Shown one piece after another: positions 8,761 to 17,448 of a stretch of 49,883 nt of DNA (positions are counted from its first letter, which is position 1; the number at the start of each line of letters is the position of its first letter). Location of the stretch: positions 1-49,883 of the forward strand of contig CALWSR010000024.1 of NCBI GenBank assembly GCA_944384265.1, read 5' to 3'. The notes beneath the pieces were generated by a model. It ran no database searches, had not been told where the DNA came from, and saw only the letters and a list, made by a program, of their open reading frames with translations. A program made the position numbers and the translations under genes. Origin of the DNA: an uncultured Clostridia bacterium (GTDB lineage: Bacteria > Bacillota > Clostridia > Lachnospirales > Anaerotignaceae).

Positions 8761-11418
8761 ATGGAAAAATTTATGATGATTGATGGAAACAGCATAATCA
8801 ACAGAGCATTTTATGGTGTTCCTCTTTTGACAAATGCAGAGGGAAAATATACAAATGCAGTATATGGTTTTTTGAACATACTTTTTAAACTGCTGGAGGA
8901 GGAAAAGCCGGAGTATCTGGCAGTTGCATTTGATTTAAAGGCTCCCACATTCCGCCACAAGGTATTTGAGCAATACAAAGGCACAAGAAAGGGGATGCCT
9001 CAGGAGCTTTTGGAGCAAATGCCTCTTTTAAAACAGGTGCTAAAGGCAATGGGAATACCCCAGTATGCCATGGAAGGCTTTGAAGCAGATGATATATTGG
9101 GAACGCTTTCCAAAATGGCAGAGGAGGAAGGGCTTAAGCCCATTGTGGTTTCCGGTGACAGAGATTTGCTTCAGCTGGCAAGCCATACCCTGAAGGTGCG
9201 CATACCAAAAACAAAGGGAGGCAAAACAGAAATAGAAGATTATTTTGCAGAGGATGTTTTGCAAAAATATGGTGTAACACCAAAGCAGTTTATTGATGTA
9301 AAGGCATTGATGGGGGACGCTTCTGACAATGTACCCGGTGTGCCGGGCATTGGAGAAAAAACGGCTGTAAAAATCATACAGCAATACAATGATATTGAAA
9401 CGGCCATTGCCCACTTTCAGGAGATTAAGCCCAAAAAGGCCTCTGAAAATTTGAATGCATTTCAACAGCAGGCAAAGCTTAGCAAATATCTTGTCACCAT
9501 TGTAAGGGATGTGCCTTTGCAGTTTCACAAAGAGCAGGCGGCAGTGGGAGATATGTTTACACAAGAAGCATATCTATTGATGAAAAATTTAGATTTTAAA
9601 AGCTTTTTGCCCCGTTTTGCTCCCAAAAAAGAAAAACAGCAGCAAAATGTAGACTATCAATGCTTGACCACAGAAGAGCAGTGGCGGCAGGTGTTTGACA
9701 ATCTGCAAAAGCAAAGTGAAATTGCATATGCTTTTATGCAGGAAAATGGCATGATATTGGGCATGAGCTTATATGATGGAAAGGGAACGGTTTTTTATTT
9801 AGAATGTGAACAGTCAGAGATGACCCTTTTTTTAAGCTGCGCAAAGGAATTTTTGGAAAGCTCGGAGTATTTCAAAATTGCCCATGATGCCAAATCAGAT
9901 ATCAAGCTGTTAAGAAGCTATGATATCGCATTGAGCGATGTTTGTTTTGATACAGCCATTGCGGCATATTTGCTCAATTCTACAAGGGATTCCTATGAAT
10001 ATGATGATATTGCAGGAGAGTTTTTGGAAAGAGTGTACCCTTCTGAAGAAGAGCTGCTGGGAAAAGGAAAATCTAAAAAATCATGGTGGGATTTGCCTAA
10101 GGAGCAGAGGGTATGCTATGCTGCCAGACAGTCGGAGGTGGCCTATGAAGCAAAGGCAGTGATGCTTGAAAAGCTGGAGCAAAATCAACAGCATCAGCTT
10201 TATTTTGAAATAGAGCTGCCTTTGATTCGTGTGCTTGCAGACATGGAAAAATATGGCATAAAAGTGGATAAAAAAGCATTGGAGGAATATGGCCAGACTC
10301 TTCAAAAAAGCATTGATGCACTCACATTGGAAATTGATACCATGGCAGGTGTAAAATTTAACATCAATTCTCCCAAACAGCTGGGAGAAATATTGTTCAG
10401 CGAAAAATATATGGCCCTGCCGGGAGGGAAAAAAACAAAAACCGGCTATTCCACTGCGGCAGATGTGCTGGAAAAGCTGAAGGGCGAACATCCCATTATA
10501 GAAAAAATACTTCACTACCGTCAGCTGACAAAGCTGAAAAGCACCTATGTAGACGGCCTTTTGGCAGTCATGGATACACAAAGCCAAAAAATATATTCCA
10601 CATTTCACCAGACCATTACCGCCACAGGACGTATCAGTTCTACGGAGCCAAATTTGCAAAACATTCCCATTCGACTGGAGCTGGGCAGAGAACTGAGAAA
10701 GGTGTTTATCCCTACAAATGAAAATTACTGCTTTTTAGACGGAGATTATTCTCAAATTGAATTGAGAGTGTTGGCACACATTGCACAGGATGAAACATTG
10801 ATACAGGCATTTTGCAGCAACCAAGACATACACACACTGACAGCTTCACAGGTGTTTCATGTGCCATTTGATGATGTGACGCCGCTGCAAAGAAGAAATG
10901 CAAAGGCAGTTAATTTTGGCATTGTATATGGCATTGGAGCATTCAGCTTAAGTCAGGATTTGCATATTACCAGAAAAGAAGCGGAAAGGTATATTGCAGG
11001 CTATTTTACAAAATATCCCAATATTAAAAAATACATGGAAAAAACCATAAAGGATGCAGAAAAAAATGGATATGTGCAGACACTTTTTCACAGAAGACGG
11101 GCTATGCCGGAATTGCAGGCAAAAGCATTTGCCCAAAGGTCCTTTGGAGAAAGAGTTGCCATGAATATGCCCATACAAGGCACAGCGGCAGACATCATCA
11201 AAATTGCCATGATACAGGTCTATCAAAAGCTGCAAAAAACCACGCTGAGAGCAAGGCTCATATTGCAGGTGCATGATGAGCTGCTTTTGGAGGTGCATAA
11301 AGACGATGCGCCCCAGGCTGCACTTTTACTCAAAGAAACCATGGAAAATGCCGTTTCTTTGGATGTGCCTATGGTAGTGGAGGTACATCAAGGAAATTCT
11401 TGGTTTGAAACAAAGTAA
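8761..11418 (+). CDS. polA: DNA polymerase I
   Basis: An 885-residue family A polymerase with three domains. Residues 1-290 are the 5' nuclease (MIDGNSIINRAFYG, FEADDILGTLS, VVSGDRDLLQLA, helix-hairpin-helix GIGEKTAVKIIQQY). Residues about 300-470 form the 3'-5' exonuclease fold, but the catalytic acids are gone: the first motif reads AYAFMQENG with no DxE, and the third reads CYAARQSEVAYEA with Ser where Asp is needed, so proofreading should be absent, as in Bacillus-type enzymes. Residues 480-885 are the polymerase: motif A DYSQIELRVLAH, motif B RRNAKAVNFGIVYG, motif C QVHDELLLEV. It repairs gaps and removes Okazaki primers. It heads a run with coaE 26 bases downstream. The ribosome binding site is weak. 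Confidence 0.97.
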   Translation: MEKFMMIDGNSIINRAFYGVPLLTNAEGKYTNAVYGFLNILFKLLEEEKPEYLAVAFDLKAPTFRHKVFEQYKGTRKGMPQELLEQMPLLKQVLKAMGIPQYAMEGFEADDILGTLSKMAEEEGLKPIVVSGDRDLLQLASHTLKVRIPKTKGGKTEIEDYFAEDVLQKYGVTPKQFIDVKALMGDASDNVPGVPGIGEKTAVKIIQQYNDIETAIAHFQEIKPKKASENLNAFQQQAKLSKYLVTIVRDVPLQFHKEQAAVGDMFTQEAYLLMKNLDFKSFLPRFAPKKEKQQQNVDYQCLTTEEQWRQVFDNLQKQSEIAYAFMQENGMILGMSLYDGKGTVFYLECEQSEMTLFLSCAKEFLESSEYFKIAHDAKSDIKLLRSYDIALSDVCFDTAIAAYLLNSTRDSYEYDDIAGEFLERVYPSEEELLGKGKSKKSWWDLPKEQRVCYAARQSEVAYEAKAVMLEKLEQNQQHQLYFEIELPLIRVLADMEKYGIKVDKKALEEYGQTLQKSIDALTLEIDTMAGVKFNINSPKQLGEILFSEKYMALPGGKKTKTGYSTAADVLEKLKGEHPIIEKILHYRQLTKLKSTYVDGLLAVMDTQSQKIYSTFHQTITATGRISSTEPNLQNIPIRLELGRELRKVFIPTNENYCFLDGDYSQIELRVLAHIAQDETLIQAFCSNQDIHTLTASQVFHVPFDDVTPLQRRNAKAVNFGIVYGIGAFSLSQDLHITRKEAERYIAGYFTKYPNIKKYMEKTIKDAEKNGYVQTLFHRRRAMPELQAKAFAQRSFGERVAMNMPIQGTAADIIKIAMIQVYQKLQKTTLRARLILQVHDELLLEVHKDDAPQAALLLKETMENAVSLDVPMVVEVHQGNSWFETK

Positions 11419-11444
11419 TTTGTAAAATAAAGAAAGGGAAGAAA

Positions 11445-12062
11445 ATGAAAATAATTGGACTGACAGGAGGAACAGGAAGCGGAAAAAGTGTTGTATGCAC
11501 CTATTTAAAAGAAAATGGAGCTTATGTGATTGACGCTGACCAAATTGCCCATGACATCATCAAAAAGGGAATGCCGGCCTACGAAGAAATTGTAAACTAT
11601 TTTGGAGAAAGTATATTGGACGAAAACAGAAATATACTGCGAAAAAAGCTGGGCAGTATTGTTTTTGTCAACGAAGAAAAAAGAGGGTTTTTAAACCGCT
11701 GTACCCACAAATATATTATACAAGAAATTGACAGACAAATTGAGCAGGAAAGACAAAAGGCAGAAAGCACTGTTATTGTGCTGGATGCCCCTCTTTTGAT
11801 AGAGGCAAATTTGCAAAATCGCTGTGATGAGGTTTGGGTCGTTTTTGCGCAAGAGGAGGTCAGGGCAAAAAGGGTGATGCAAAGAGACAGCATTACATAC
11901 CAAGAGGCCAAAAATCGCATTGGTTGTCAAAAAAATTGGGAGGCTTATGAACAATATGCTGATTTGATACTGGATAACAGCAAGGATTTACAACATTTGA
12001 AAAAACAATTAGAAACCGTATTTTCAGCAAGAATTTTAAAAGAAAATGGAGAGAAGCTATGA
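11445..12062 (+). CDS. coaE: Dephospho-CoA kinase
   Basis: A 205-residue P-loop kinase catalysing the last step of CoA synthesis, ATP-dependent 3' phosphorylation of dephospho-CoA. Seen: Walker A GLTGGTGSGKS at residues 5-15, the substrate motif YVIDADQIAHDII, DAPLLIEANL and the lid RVMQRDSIT. Length is normal. A GGGAAG site precedes ATG 11445. It is co-directional with polA, an arrangement common in Clostridia, and its 3' end overlaps the start of the lytic transglycosylase by four bases (ATGA), implying coupled translation. Confidence 0.95.
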   Translation: MKIIGLTGGTGSGKSVVCTYLKENGAYVIDADQIAHDIIKKGMPAYEEIVNYFGESILDENRNILRKKLGSIVFVNEEKRGFLNRCTHKYIIQEIDRQIEQERQKAESTVIVLDAPLLIEANLQNRCDEVWVVFAQEEVRAKRVMQRDSITYQEAKNRIGCQKNWEAYEQYADLILDNSKDLQHLKKQLETVFSARILKENGEKL

Positions 12063-12610
12063 GATTTTCCATAAAGGCTGCAAAAATAACACTTCTTTTT
12101 GCCCTCATGGTACTTGTTTGCAGATGGATTGCACTGCCTTATATTTTTCCAAGAAAGCATCAGTATATTGTAGAGCAGTGTGCCACAGCCTATCAGCTGC
12201 CGCCTTCTTTGGTATATGGTGTTATATTTACAGAAAGCCGGTTTGAAAAGGACGCCGTATCCTCCAAAAATGCCAAAGGATTGATGCAAATAGGAGAAAT
12301 GACAGGAAATTGGGCAGGAGAAGCCCTTGGTATTTTAAATTACAGCCAAGAGATGCTTTTTATACCTGAAATTAATATTGAAATAGGCTGCTGGTATTTA
12401 AAAACGCTGCACAATCAGTTTGAAAACACACAAACTGTACTGGCGGCATATAATGCAGGCAGTGGGAATGTATCAAAATGGCTTTGTGACAGCCATTACA
12501 GCGATGATGGAAAAACATTGAAGGAAATTCCCTTTGGTGAAACAAAAAGATATGTGAAAAAAGTGACAATTACACAAAAAATATATCAATGGCTTTATGA
12601 TATACCATAA
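12059..12610 (+). CDS. Lytic transglycosylase (SLT domain)
   Basis: A 183-residue membrane-anchored or secreted lytic transglycosylase cutting the MurNAc-GlcNAc bond of peptidoglycan. Residues 8-25 form an uncleaved-looking N-terminal membrane segment. The SLT lysozyme-like fold follows: FTESRFEKDAVSSKNAKGLMQ with the catalytic Glu in the ES pair, then EIGCWYLKTLHNQF and VLAAYNAGSGNVSKWL, all hallmarks of the family. The start overlaps the coaE stop by four bases, and the polA-coaE-SLT order is a usual clostridial arrangement. No terminator is obvious in the 160-base gap after it. Confidence 0.92.
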   Translation: MRFSIKAAKITLLFALMVLVCRWIALPYIFPRKHQYIVEQCATAYQLPPSLVYGVIFTESRFEKDAVSSKNAKGLMQIGEMTGNWAGEALGILNYSQEMLFIPEINIEIGCWYLKTLHNQFENTQTVLAAYNAGSGNVSKWLCDSHYSDDGKTLKEIPFGETKRYVKKVTITQKIYQWLYDIP

Positions 12611-12771
12611 AGGTTTTGGTGCTGTGTATGATTTTATAAAAATAAAATGTATTTTTCAACGGTTTTATGAAAGAAATGAGATACATCATAAAACAGAGGA
12701 TTGCCTTATGTATTTCAAAAAAGTTCTGTTTTTATGATAAAAGCAGTTGTATATAAAGCAAGGAGGAAATG

Positions 12772-14424
12772 ATGAAAAAACAAAAAATGGCTGTCTGCTT
12801 TGCCTTGCTTTTGGCATTGGCAGGCTGCAGCACACAGCAGGCACAAACAGAAGCTGCCCCAAAGCAGCAGCAAAGCCAAACAGCAACACAAAATCAGCCT
12901 GAGCAAACACAGCAGATTGCTGTGCAGGAGGGGGGAACACTTTATCTTTGTATGAGAAATGCACTGACATTAAACCCGATTTTAAACGAGGACGCCTCTG
13001 TGGACTCCATATTAAAGCTGATTTATATGCCCCTAATCAAATTGGACCAGAATCATAAGCCTGCTCCCTCCATTGCCCAAAGCTGGAGCTTTGATGAAAC
13101 AGGCACAGTGCTTTCTATGAATTTGAGAAGTGATATTATGTGGCAAAACGGCACCAATCTGACAGCAGATGATGTGATATTTTCATTGCAGGCATTGGAC
13201 AGAGCCGGTGAAAATGCTGTTTACAAGGATTGTATGGCATATATTTCAAATTATACAAAAACGGGAAATTATAGTCTGGATATTACATTTCGCCAAAATT
13301 TCAGCGGAAATTTATATGCACTGCAAATGCCCATTATCAGCAGGGCATATTATGGAAGCGGAAATTTGCAGCAGTCTGAAAATGATATGATACCTATGGG
13401 AAACGGCTATTTCCAGTTTGAAAAATATGTTCCTGCAAAGGAAATGGTTTTAAACAGATGCAATAGCAGCTTTGGAACATTGGCACATATTGACAAAATT
13501 GTTGTGACACTCAGCACAGATGAAGCTACGGATTTGTATTCCTTTGAGCAGGGGCTGACAGATTTGCTGGCGGTTTCTGCTTCTGATATGGGAAAATCCG
13601 ACAACGAAAGCAATACAAAATATTATGAATATACCACAAATTATTTTGATTTTGTAGGATTTAATTTTACAAAAAGCCTTTTTCAGGACAGCAATGTGAG
13701 AAAGGCCATTGCCAGCGCATTGCCAAAGCAGTCTATATTAGAAAATGTATATTTATCAAGAGGCTCTGCCACAGAAAGCTTTGTCAACCCCAACTATTGG
13801 TTTTATGAGCCAAATGTAACAGAATATCCCTTTAGCATAGAACAGGCAAGGGCCTATTTACAGGCTTCCAACTGGAGAGATACAAATGATGACACCATAT
13901 TGGACAGAACCACAAATGAATTGACAGAAACCTTTCAGATGTCCATATTATACAACACAGAAAATGAAATCAGAAAGCAAATTGCCATTCGCTTGGCAGA
14001 TGAATTAAGAGGTATTGGTGCAGAGGTGCATTTGGACGGACAGCCCTATGATGTTTATGTGCAGAAGCTGCAGTCAGGTGAATTTGATTTGTTTGTAGGA
14101 GGCTGGCAGTTTTCTGTGGTGCCGGACTATTCTTTTATGCTCCATTCCTCTCAGGTTGGTCAGACAAACTACATGAGATATCAAAATGCCGATATGGACG
14201 CTTTGCTGGAAGCAGCCTATGGCAGTGTACAGGAAGAGGATATCAAATTGGCTTACAGCAATTTGCAAAAAAAGATTGGAGAAGAGCTGCCCTTTATCAG
14301 CGTTGCTTTTCGCAACAGCGTACTGCTTTCCTCCGACAGAGTATATGGAGAGGTAAAGCCCTTGGAAAGCAACATTTATGATAACATCAATGAATGGTTT
14401 TTGTATGAAGAGCCAGCATCATAA
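12772..14424 (+). CDS. Peptide/nickel-type ABC transporter substrate-binding lipoprotein (family 5)
   Basis: A 550-residue extracellular lipoprotein of the OppA/DppA family. Two ATG codons overlap; the second (12772) is chosen because AGGAGG lies 5 nt away instead of 2. Lipobox LALAGCS near residue 19, followed by a Gln/Ala-rich linker. Family 5 features: LNPILNEDASVDSILKLIYMPLIKLD, the signature region IAQSWSFDETGTVLSMNLRSDIMWQNG, LTADDVIFSLQAL, FVGFNFTKSLFQDSNVRKAIA, and the C-terminal FDLFVGGWQFSVVPDYSFMLHSSQ. Ligand is most likely an oligopeptide, but nickel or other solutes are possible. No permease or ATPase is next to it; instead a GalT-like gene follows 27 bases later. Confidence 0.9.
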   Translation: MKKQKMAVCFALLLALAGCSTQQAQTEAAPKQQQSQTATQNQPEQTQQIAVQEGGTLYLCMRNALTLNPILNEDASVDSILKLIYMPLIKLDQNHKPAPSIAQSWSFDETGTVLSMNLRSDIMWQNGTNLTADDVIFSLQALDRAGENAVYKDCMAYISNYTKTGNYSLDITFRQNFSGNLYALQMPIISRAYYGSGNLQQSENDMIPMGNGYFQFEKYVPAKEMVLNRCNSSFGTLAHIDKIVVTLSTDEATDLYSFEQGLTDLLAVSASDMGKSDNESNTKYYEYTTNYFDFVGFNFTKSLFQDSNVRKAIASALPKQSILENVYLSRGSATESFVNPNYWFYEPNVTEYPFSIEQARAYLQASNWRDTNDDTILDRTTNELTETFQMSILYNTENEIRKQIAIRLADELRGIGAEVHLDGQPYDVYVQKLQSGEFDLFVGGWQFSVVPDYSFMLHSSQVGQTNYMRYQNADMDALLEAAYGSVQEEDIKLAYSNLQKKIGEELPFISVAFRNSVLLSSDRVYGEVKPLESNIYDNINEWFLYEEPAS

Positions 14425-14451
14425 AAGCATATCAAAAAGGAGGAAGCATAT

Positions 14452-15444
14452 ATGTCTGAACTGCGAAAAAACAAATTGACAGGGGAATGGGTTTTATATG
14501 CTGAAAACCGCCAAAACAGACCTTATGAGTTTGTCAAAAAAATGGATTATAATACAACAGAAAAAAAGAACTGTCCTTTTTGCAGAGGAAATGAACATCA
14601 AACCACTTTGCCTGTATTCCAAGACAGAAAAGAAAACTGGAGTATTCGTGCTTTTCCAAACCGTTTTCCTGCTGTGGCCCAAAAACAGGAGCAAACTGGG
14701 GAAAAAGAGGAATTCTATGAAAGCAAGCCGGCAGTGGGACGCCATGAGGTGGTTGTGGACACCCCTTATCATGACCAGACCATAGATGCGTTTTCATTGG
14801 AGCATTTGAAAAATGTACTTTTGACACTGCAAAAAAGATTTCTTTCTATGCTGGAGGAAGAAAATATACAGCAGGTACAGATTTTTAAAAATGCAGGCGC
14901 AGATGCAGGTATGTCCATAAAGCACTCTCATTGGCAGCTCATTGGACTGCCCACTGTTTCCAAAAGACAGCAGGAATATGAAAAAACAGCAAAGCAATAT
15001 TATGACCAAACACACAAATGCATTGTTTGTGACATGATTGCATGGGAACAACAGCAAAAAAAAAGAGTTTGTAAACAAACGGAGCATTTTTTGGCTATAA
15101 CCCCTTATGCTTCTCGTTTTTCCTATGAGGTGTGGGTGCTGCCAAAAAGCCATATGCCTTCCTTTGCACAAGCAGAACAGGAGCTTTTTATGGAGCTGGC
15201 GGGGCTTCTCAAAGAGCTGCTGTGTGACATCACTGCTTTGAGAAAAGATATCAGCTATAACATTTGTTTTATGGAAAGCGGAAAGCAGTCTTGTCAGCAG
15301 CAGATGGAGGCATTTCATTGGATGATTCAAATACTGCCAAGAATCGGCGGGTTTGCAGGCTTTGAATTTGGTACAGAAACCTATATCAATTCTGTATCCC
15401 CTGAAACGGCGGCAAAATGGTATCAAAAAAGAGAAAAACAGTAG
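14452..15444 (+). CDS. Galactose-1-phosphate uridylyltransferase-like protein (HIT superfamily)
   Basis: A 330-residue class I GalT-like nucleotidyltransferase. The start has AGGAGG at 8 nt. Residues 1-45 give the typical opening LRKNKLTGEWVLYAENRQNRP; CPFCRGNE supplies the metal-binding Cys pair; the catalytic loop is MSIKHSHWQLIGLP, an HxHxQ variant with the nucleophilic His second. A second Cys pair (KCIVCDMI) and SYEVWVLPKSHMPSF follow. The C-terminal FHWMIQILPRIGGFAGFEFGTETYINSV is also GalT-like. Known GalT swaps UMP between UDP-glucose and galactose-1-phosphate (Leloir pathway), but no galK or galE is nearby, so other NMP-sugar or ADP/UDP substrates remain open. Probably co-transcribed with the binding protein upstream. 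Confidence 0.85.
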   Translation: MSELRKNKLTGEWVLYAENRQNRPYEFVKKMDYNTTEKKNCPFCRGNEHQTTLPVFQDRKENWSIRAFPNRFPAVAQKQEQTGEKEEFYESKPAVGRHEVVVDTPYHDQTIDAFSLEHLKNVLLTLQKRFLSMLEEENIQQVQIFKNAGADAGMSIKHSHWQLIGLPTVSKRQQEYEKTAKQYYDQTHKCIVCDMIAWEQQQKKRVCKQTEHFLAITPYASRFSYEVWVLPKSHMPSFAQAEQELFMELAGLLKELLCDITALRKDISYNICFMESGKQSCQQQMEAFHWMIQILPRIGGFAGFEFGTETYINSVSPETAAKWYQKREKQ

Positions 15445-15470
15445 AAAGGCTCTTTTGCCAACAAGACAAA

Positions 15471-15611
15471 GGGGGGCTGTTGCCAAATAGCCCTCTTGAA
15501 ATAATGGTGTACAAAAACCGGTTGCTTTTTGAGGAAAAAACAGCCGGTTTTCTATGATTTTTAAAAATTTTTTGTGCAAGTGCTGCTGCAATTTCATTTT
15601 GCAACGGCTCC
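15471..15611 (+). repeat. Dispersed intergenic repeat B, copy 2
   Basis: Second copy of the element at 5496-5642: hairpin GGGGGCT/AGCCCTC, linker TTGAAATAATGGTGTA, hairpin AAAACCGGTTG/CAGCCGGTTTT and tail GCTGCTGCAATTTCATTTTG. It sits 26 bases after the GalT-like gene and is likely used as a bidirectional terminator. Confidence 0.65.
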
Positions 15612-15699
15612 TTCATTTATCTATGCCAAATCAAAAAAGCCATTGCAAGAAAAGCCGATATATCGAAGTCACAAATTTATTTTGCGGTCAAACTGTATA

Positions 15700-15827
15700 A
15701 AAACTAGATTTTATATTTTTTTCAAGAGCAAGAAAGGGATTTTTAGCTGGAATCCCCAGTGGGAATTTATTTCCGGCCAGTAAAAGCAGGCATTTCAAGG
15801 CTTTTAGCCCATGGAGCTTCTGCTTTA
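15700..15827 (+). repeat. Dispersed intergenic repeat A, copy 1
   Basis: About 130 bases that reappear inverted at 43510-43650. Shared blocks in order: AACTAGATTT, ATATTTTTTTCAAGAG, AATCCCCAGT, GGAATT, CCGG, AAAAGCAGG, TTTCAAGGCTTTTA and CCCATGGAGCTTCTGCTT. No coding capacity is conserved. Separated from repeat B copy 2 by 90 bases, so two elements are nested in this 470-base intergenic gap. Confidence 0.7.
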
Positions 15828-15840
15828 TACCTCTGTCTAC

Positions 15841-15875
15841 TGGTCAAAGGCTTGCATGAAATGCGTCTTTGACCA
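15841..15875. repeat. Strong hairpin between repeat A and the flippase gene
   Basis: Arms TGGTCAAAG (15841-15849) and CTTTGACCA (15867-15875), with an inner GCAT/ATGC pairing and a GAA loop. It lies 38 bases after the stop of the minus-strand flippase gene and could end that transcript, though a U-run is lacking. It occupies the position where copy 2 of repeat A carries a CCCCTTGCA palindrome. Confidence 0.5.
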
Positions 15876-15912
15876 CAGGGGGGGTAAATTTTTCCACACC
15901 CTGGCCACAAAT

Positions 15913-17448
15913 TTATTTTGCAGCTTTTTTTCTATATAACAATAGCATAGAGGTTTCTTTTTTAAAACAGCCTAAAGCAAATAAGCATAAAAAATACAAT
16001 GCCATCATGGAACAAATGCAAAACAGAAAAAATGCCTTGGATGGTGAGCCGATTTGTATCACATAACGTATGGTCAGTCCCGAAGCCAGCCCTGCCAAAA
16101 GAGGCTTAAAAAAACAGCTGCCAAGGGGAATATGTATTTGTGTGCAGTGAACGATTTTATAAAGAGAAAGCCCCATTGTAATGAGCAGACTGAAAAACCA
16201 GCCGCCCAAATAAGCAAAAATGCCATAAACAGGAATCAAAAAATATATAAATCCTATTGTGATAATGGAAGAAAGTATATTGCTTTGAAACAAAAATATA
16301 TGCTCTCCAAGCCCGTTTAACAGTCCATTCAATGTCATTTGCATATATAGAAAAGGGCATATAAAAGCCAGCAAAAAAAGCAAGCCCCCCAAGTCGCTGT
16401 GACCATATACAATATAGCAGACCTCCTTTGGAAATACAGCAAACACAATGCCTGCGCCTATGCTCAATATGGAGGAAAACAAAAGTGTGGCAGAAACAGT
16501 AGAGGCGATTTTGCTGTTTTGTTTTACGGCGGAGGCCTGGGAAATTTCCGGCACAAGAGATACAGAAACAGATGTCAAAAAAGCAGATGGCAGCATGATT
16601 AAGGGCATTGCCATACCGGTCAGCTCTCCATAGGTGCTTATGGCATCGGCACTGCTTTGGCCAAAGAGCTGCAGCCTTTGAGGAATGAGTATGTTTTCTA
16701 TGGTAGAAAGCAGCGAACTGACCATACGGCTGGCTGTTAAGGGCAATGCCATGGCACAAATCATATGCAGTGTTTTGAAAGAAGAAAGAGTAGGTTTTTT
16801 GATGTATTTCTTTTTTCTTTTGAAATGGATGTAATTGCAAAAAACAAACAAAAAAGAAATGATTTCACCCAAAACAATACCAATGACAGCACAAACACAG
16901 GCATAGGAAAGCCCCAGGGGCACCAAAAGGGAGGCTGTGAAATAAATGGCTATGATACGTATGATTTGCTCTATCACCTGTGAAAAGGCAGGCACAAGGG
17001 CATTTTGCAGACCAAAAAAATATCCTCTGATACAGGAGCCGCTGGACATAAAAGGAATGGCTATGGCCAAAATGCGAAAGGAAAGAGCGGTGCGGGGCTC
17101 TTTGAGTATGTTTAAAGCAAACCAGTCTGCATAAAAAAACAAAAAACCACTCAACAGCATACTGACTGTCAATGTCATAAAAAGAGATTGCTTTAAAATA
17201 CGGCCCATGTTTCCTGTTTGATTTTTGGCTTTTTCCTGTGCTGTCAGCTTGGATATGGTTGTGGTAAAGCCGGAGGATGTGATGCTCCATGTCAGCATAT
17301 AAATGGGCATAATCAGCTGATAAAGCCCCATACCCTCTGTGCCTATGAGATTTACCATATAGACACGATAAAAAAAGCCAATACATTTTGTAATAAGGCT
17401 GGCAGATGTTAATATGAGTGTGCCTGTAATCAGTGCTTTTTTGCTCAT
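15913..17448 (-). CDS. spoVB: SpoVB/MurJ-like polysaccharide flippase (MOP superfamily)
   Basis: A 511-residue integral membrane protein with about 14 helices, of the MATE/MOP superfamily. GAGGAG precedes ATG 17448 by 7 nt. The N-terminus ALITGTLILTSASLITKCIGFFYRVYMVNLIGTEGMGLYQL is the SpoVB/YtgP type, and the length (518 in Bacillus SpoVB) fits. Other family segments are SCIRGYFFGLQNALVPAFSQVIEQIIRI and GMAMPLIMLPSAFLTSVSVSLVPEIS. These proteins flip lipid-linked envelope precursors; SpoVB is needed for the spore cortex, while close paralogues act in vegetative cells, so the exact role is inferred. The C-terminus is short and basic. It is transcribed alone. Confidence 0.85.
   Translation of the reverse strand: MSKKALITGTLILTSASLITKCIGFFYRVYMVNLIGTEGMGLYQLIMPIYMLTWSITSSGFTTTISKLTAQEKAKNQTGNMGRILKQSLFMTLTVSMLLSGFLFFYADWFALNILKEPRTALSFRILAIAIPFMSSGSCIRGYFFGLQNALVPAFSQVIEQIIRIIAIYFTASLLVPLGLSYACVCAVIGIVLGEIISFLFVFCNYIHFKRKKKYIKKPTLSSFKTLHMICAMALPLTASRMVSSLLSTIENILIPQRLQLFGQSSADAISTYGELTGMAMPLIMLPSAFLTSVSVSLVPEISQASAVKQNSKIASTVSATLLFSSILSIGAGIVFAVFPKEVCYIVYGHSDLGGLLFLLAFICPFLYMQMTLNGLLNGLGEHIFLFQSNILSSIITIGFIYFLIPVYGIFAYLGGWFFSLLITMGLSLYKIVHCTQIHIPLGSCFFKPLLAGLASGLTIRYVIQIGSPSKAFFLFCICSMMALYFLCLFALGCFKKETSMLLLYRKKAAK

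Noticed and set aside
14794..15597. A 267-codon minus-strand frame opposite the GalT-like gene
   Set aside because: The plus strand encodes an unmistakable GalT-type protein; the opposite frame has no ribosome binding site and a Phe/Leu/Cys-rich composition.
16157..16840. A 227-codon minus-strand frame inside the flippase gene
   Set aside because: It is a shifted frame of the SpoVB-like gene, with no ribosome binding site; the flippase frame carries the family features.
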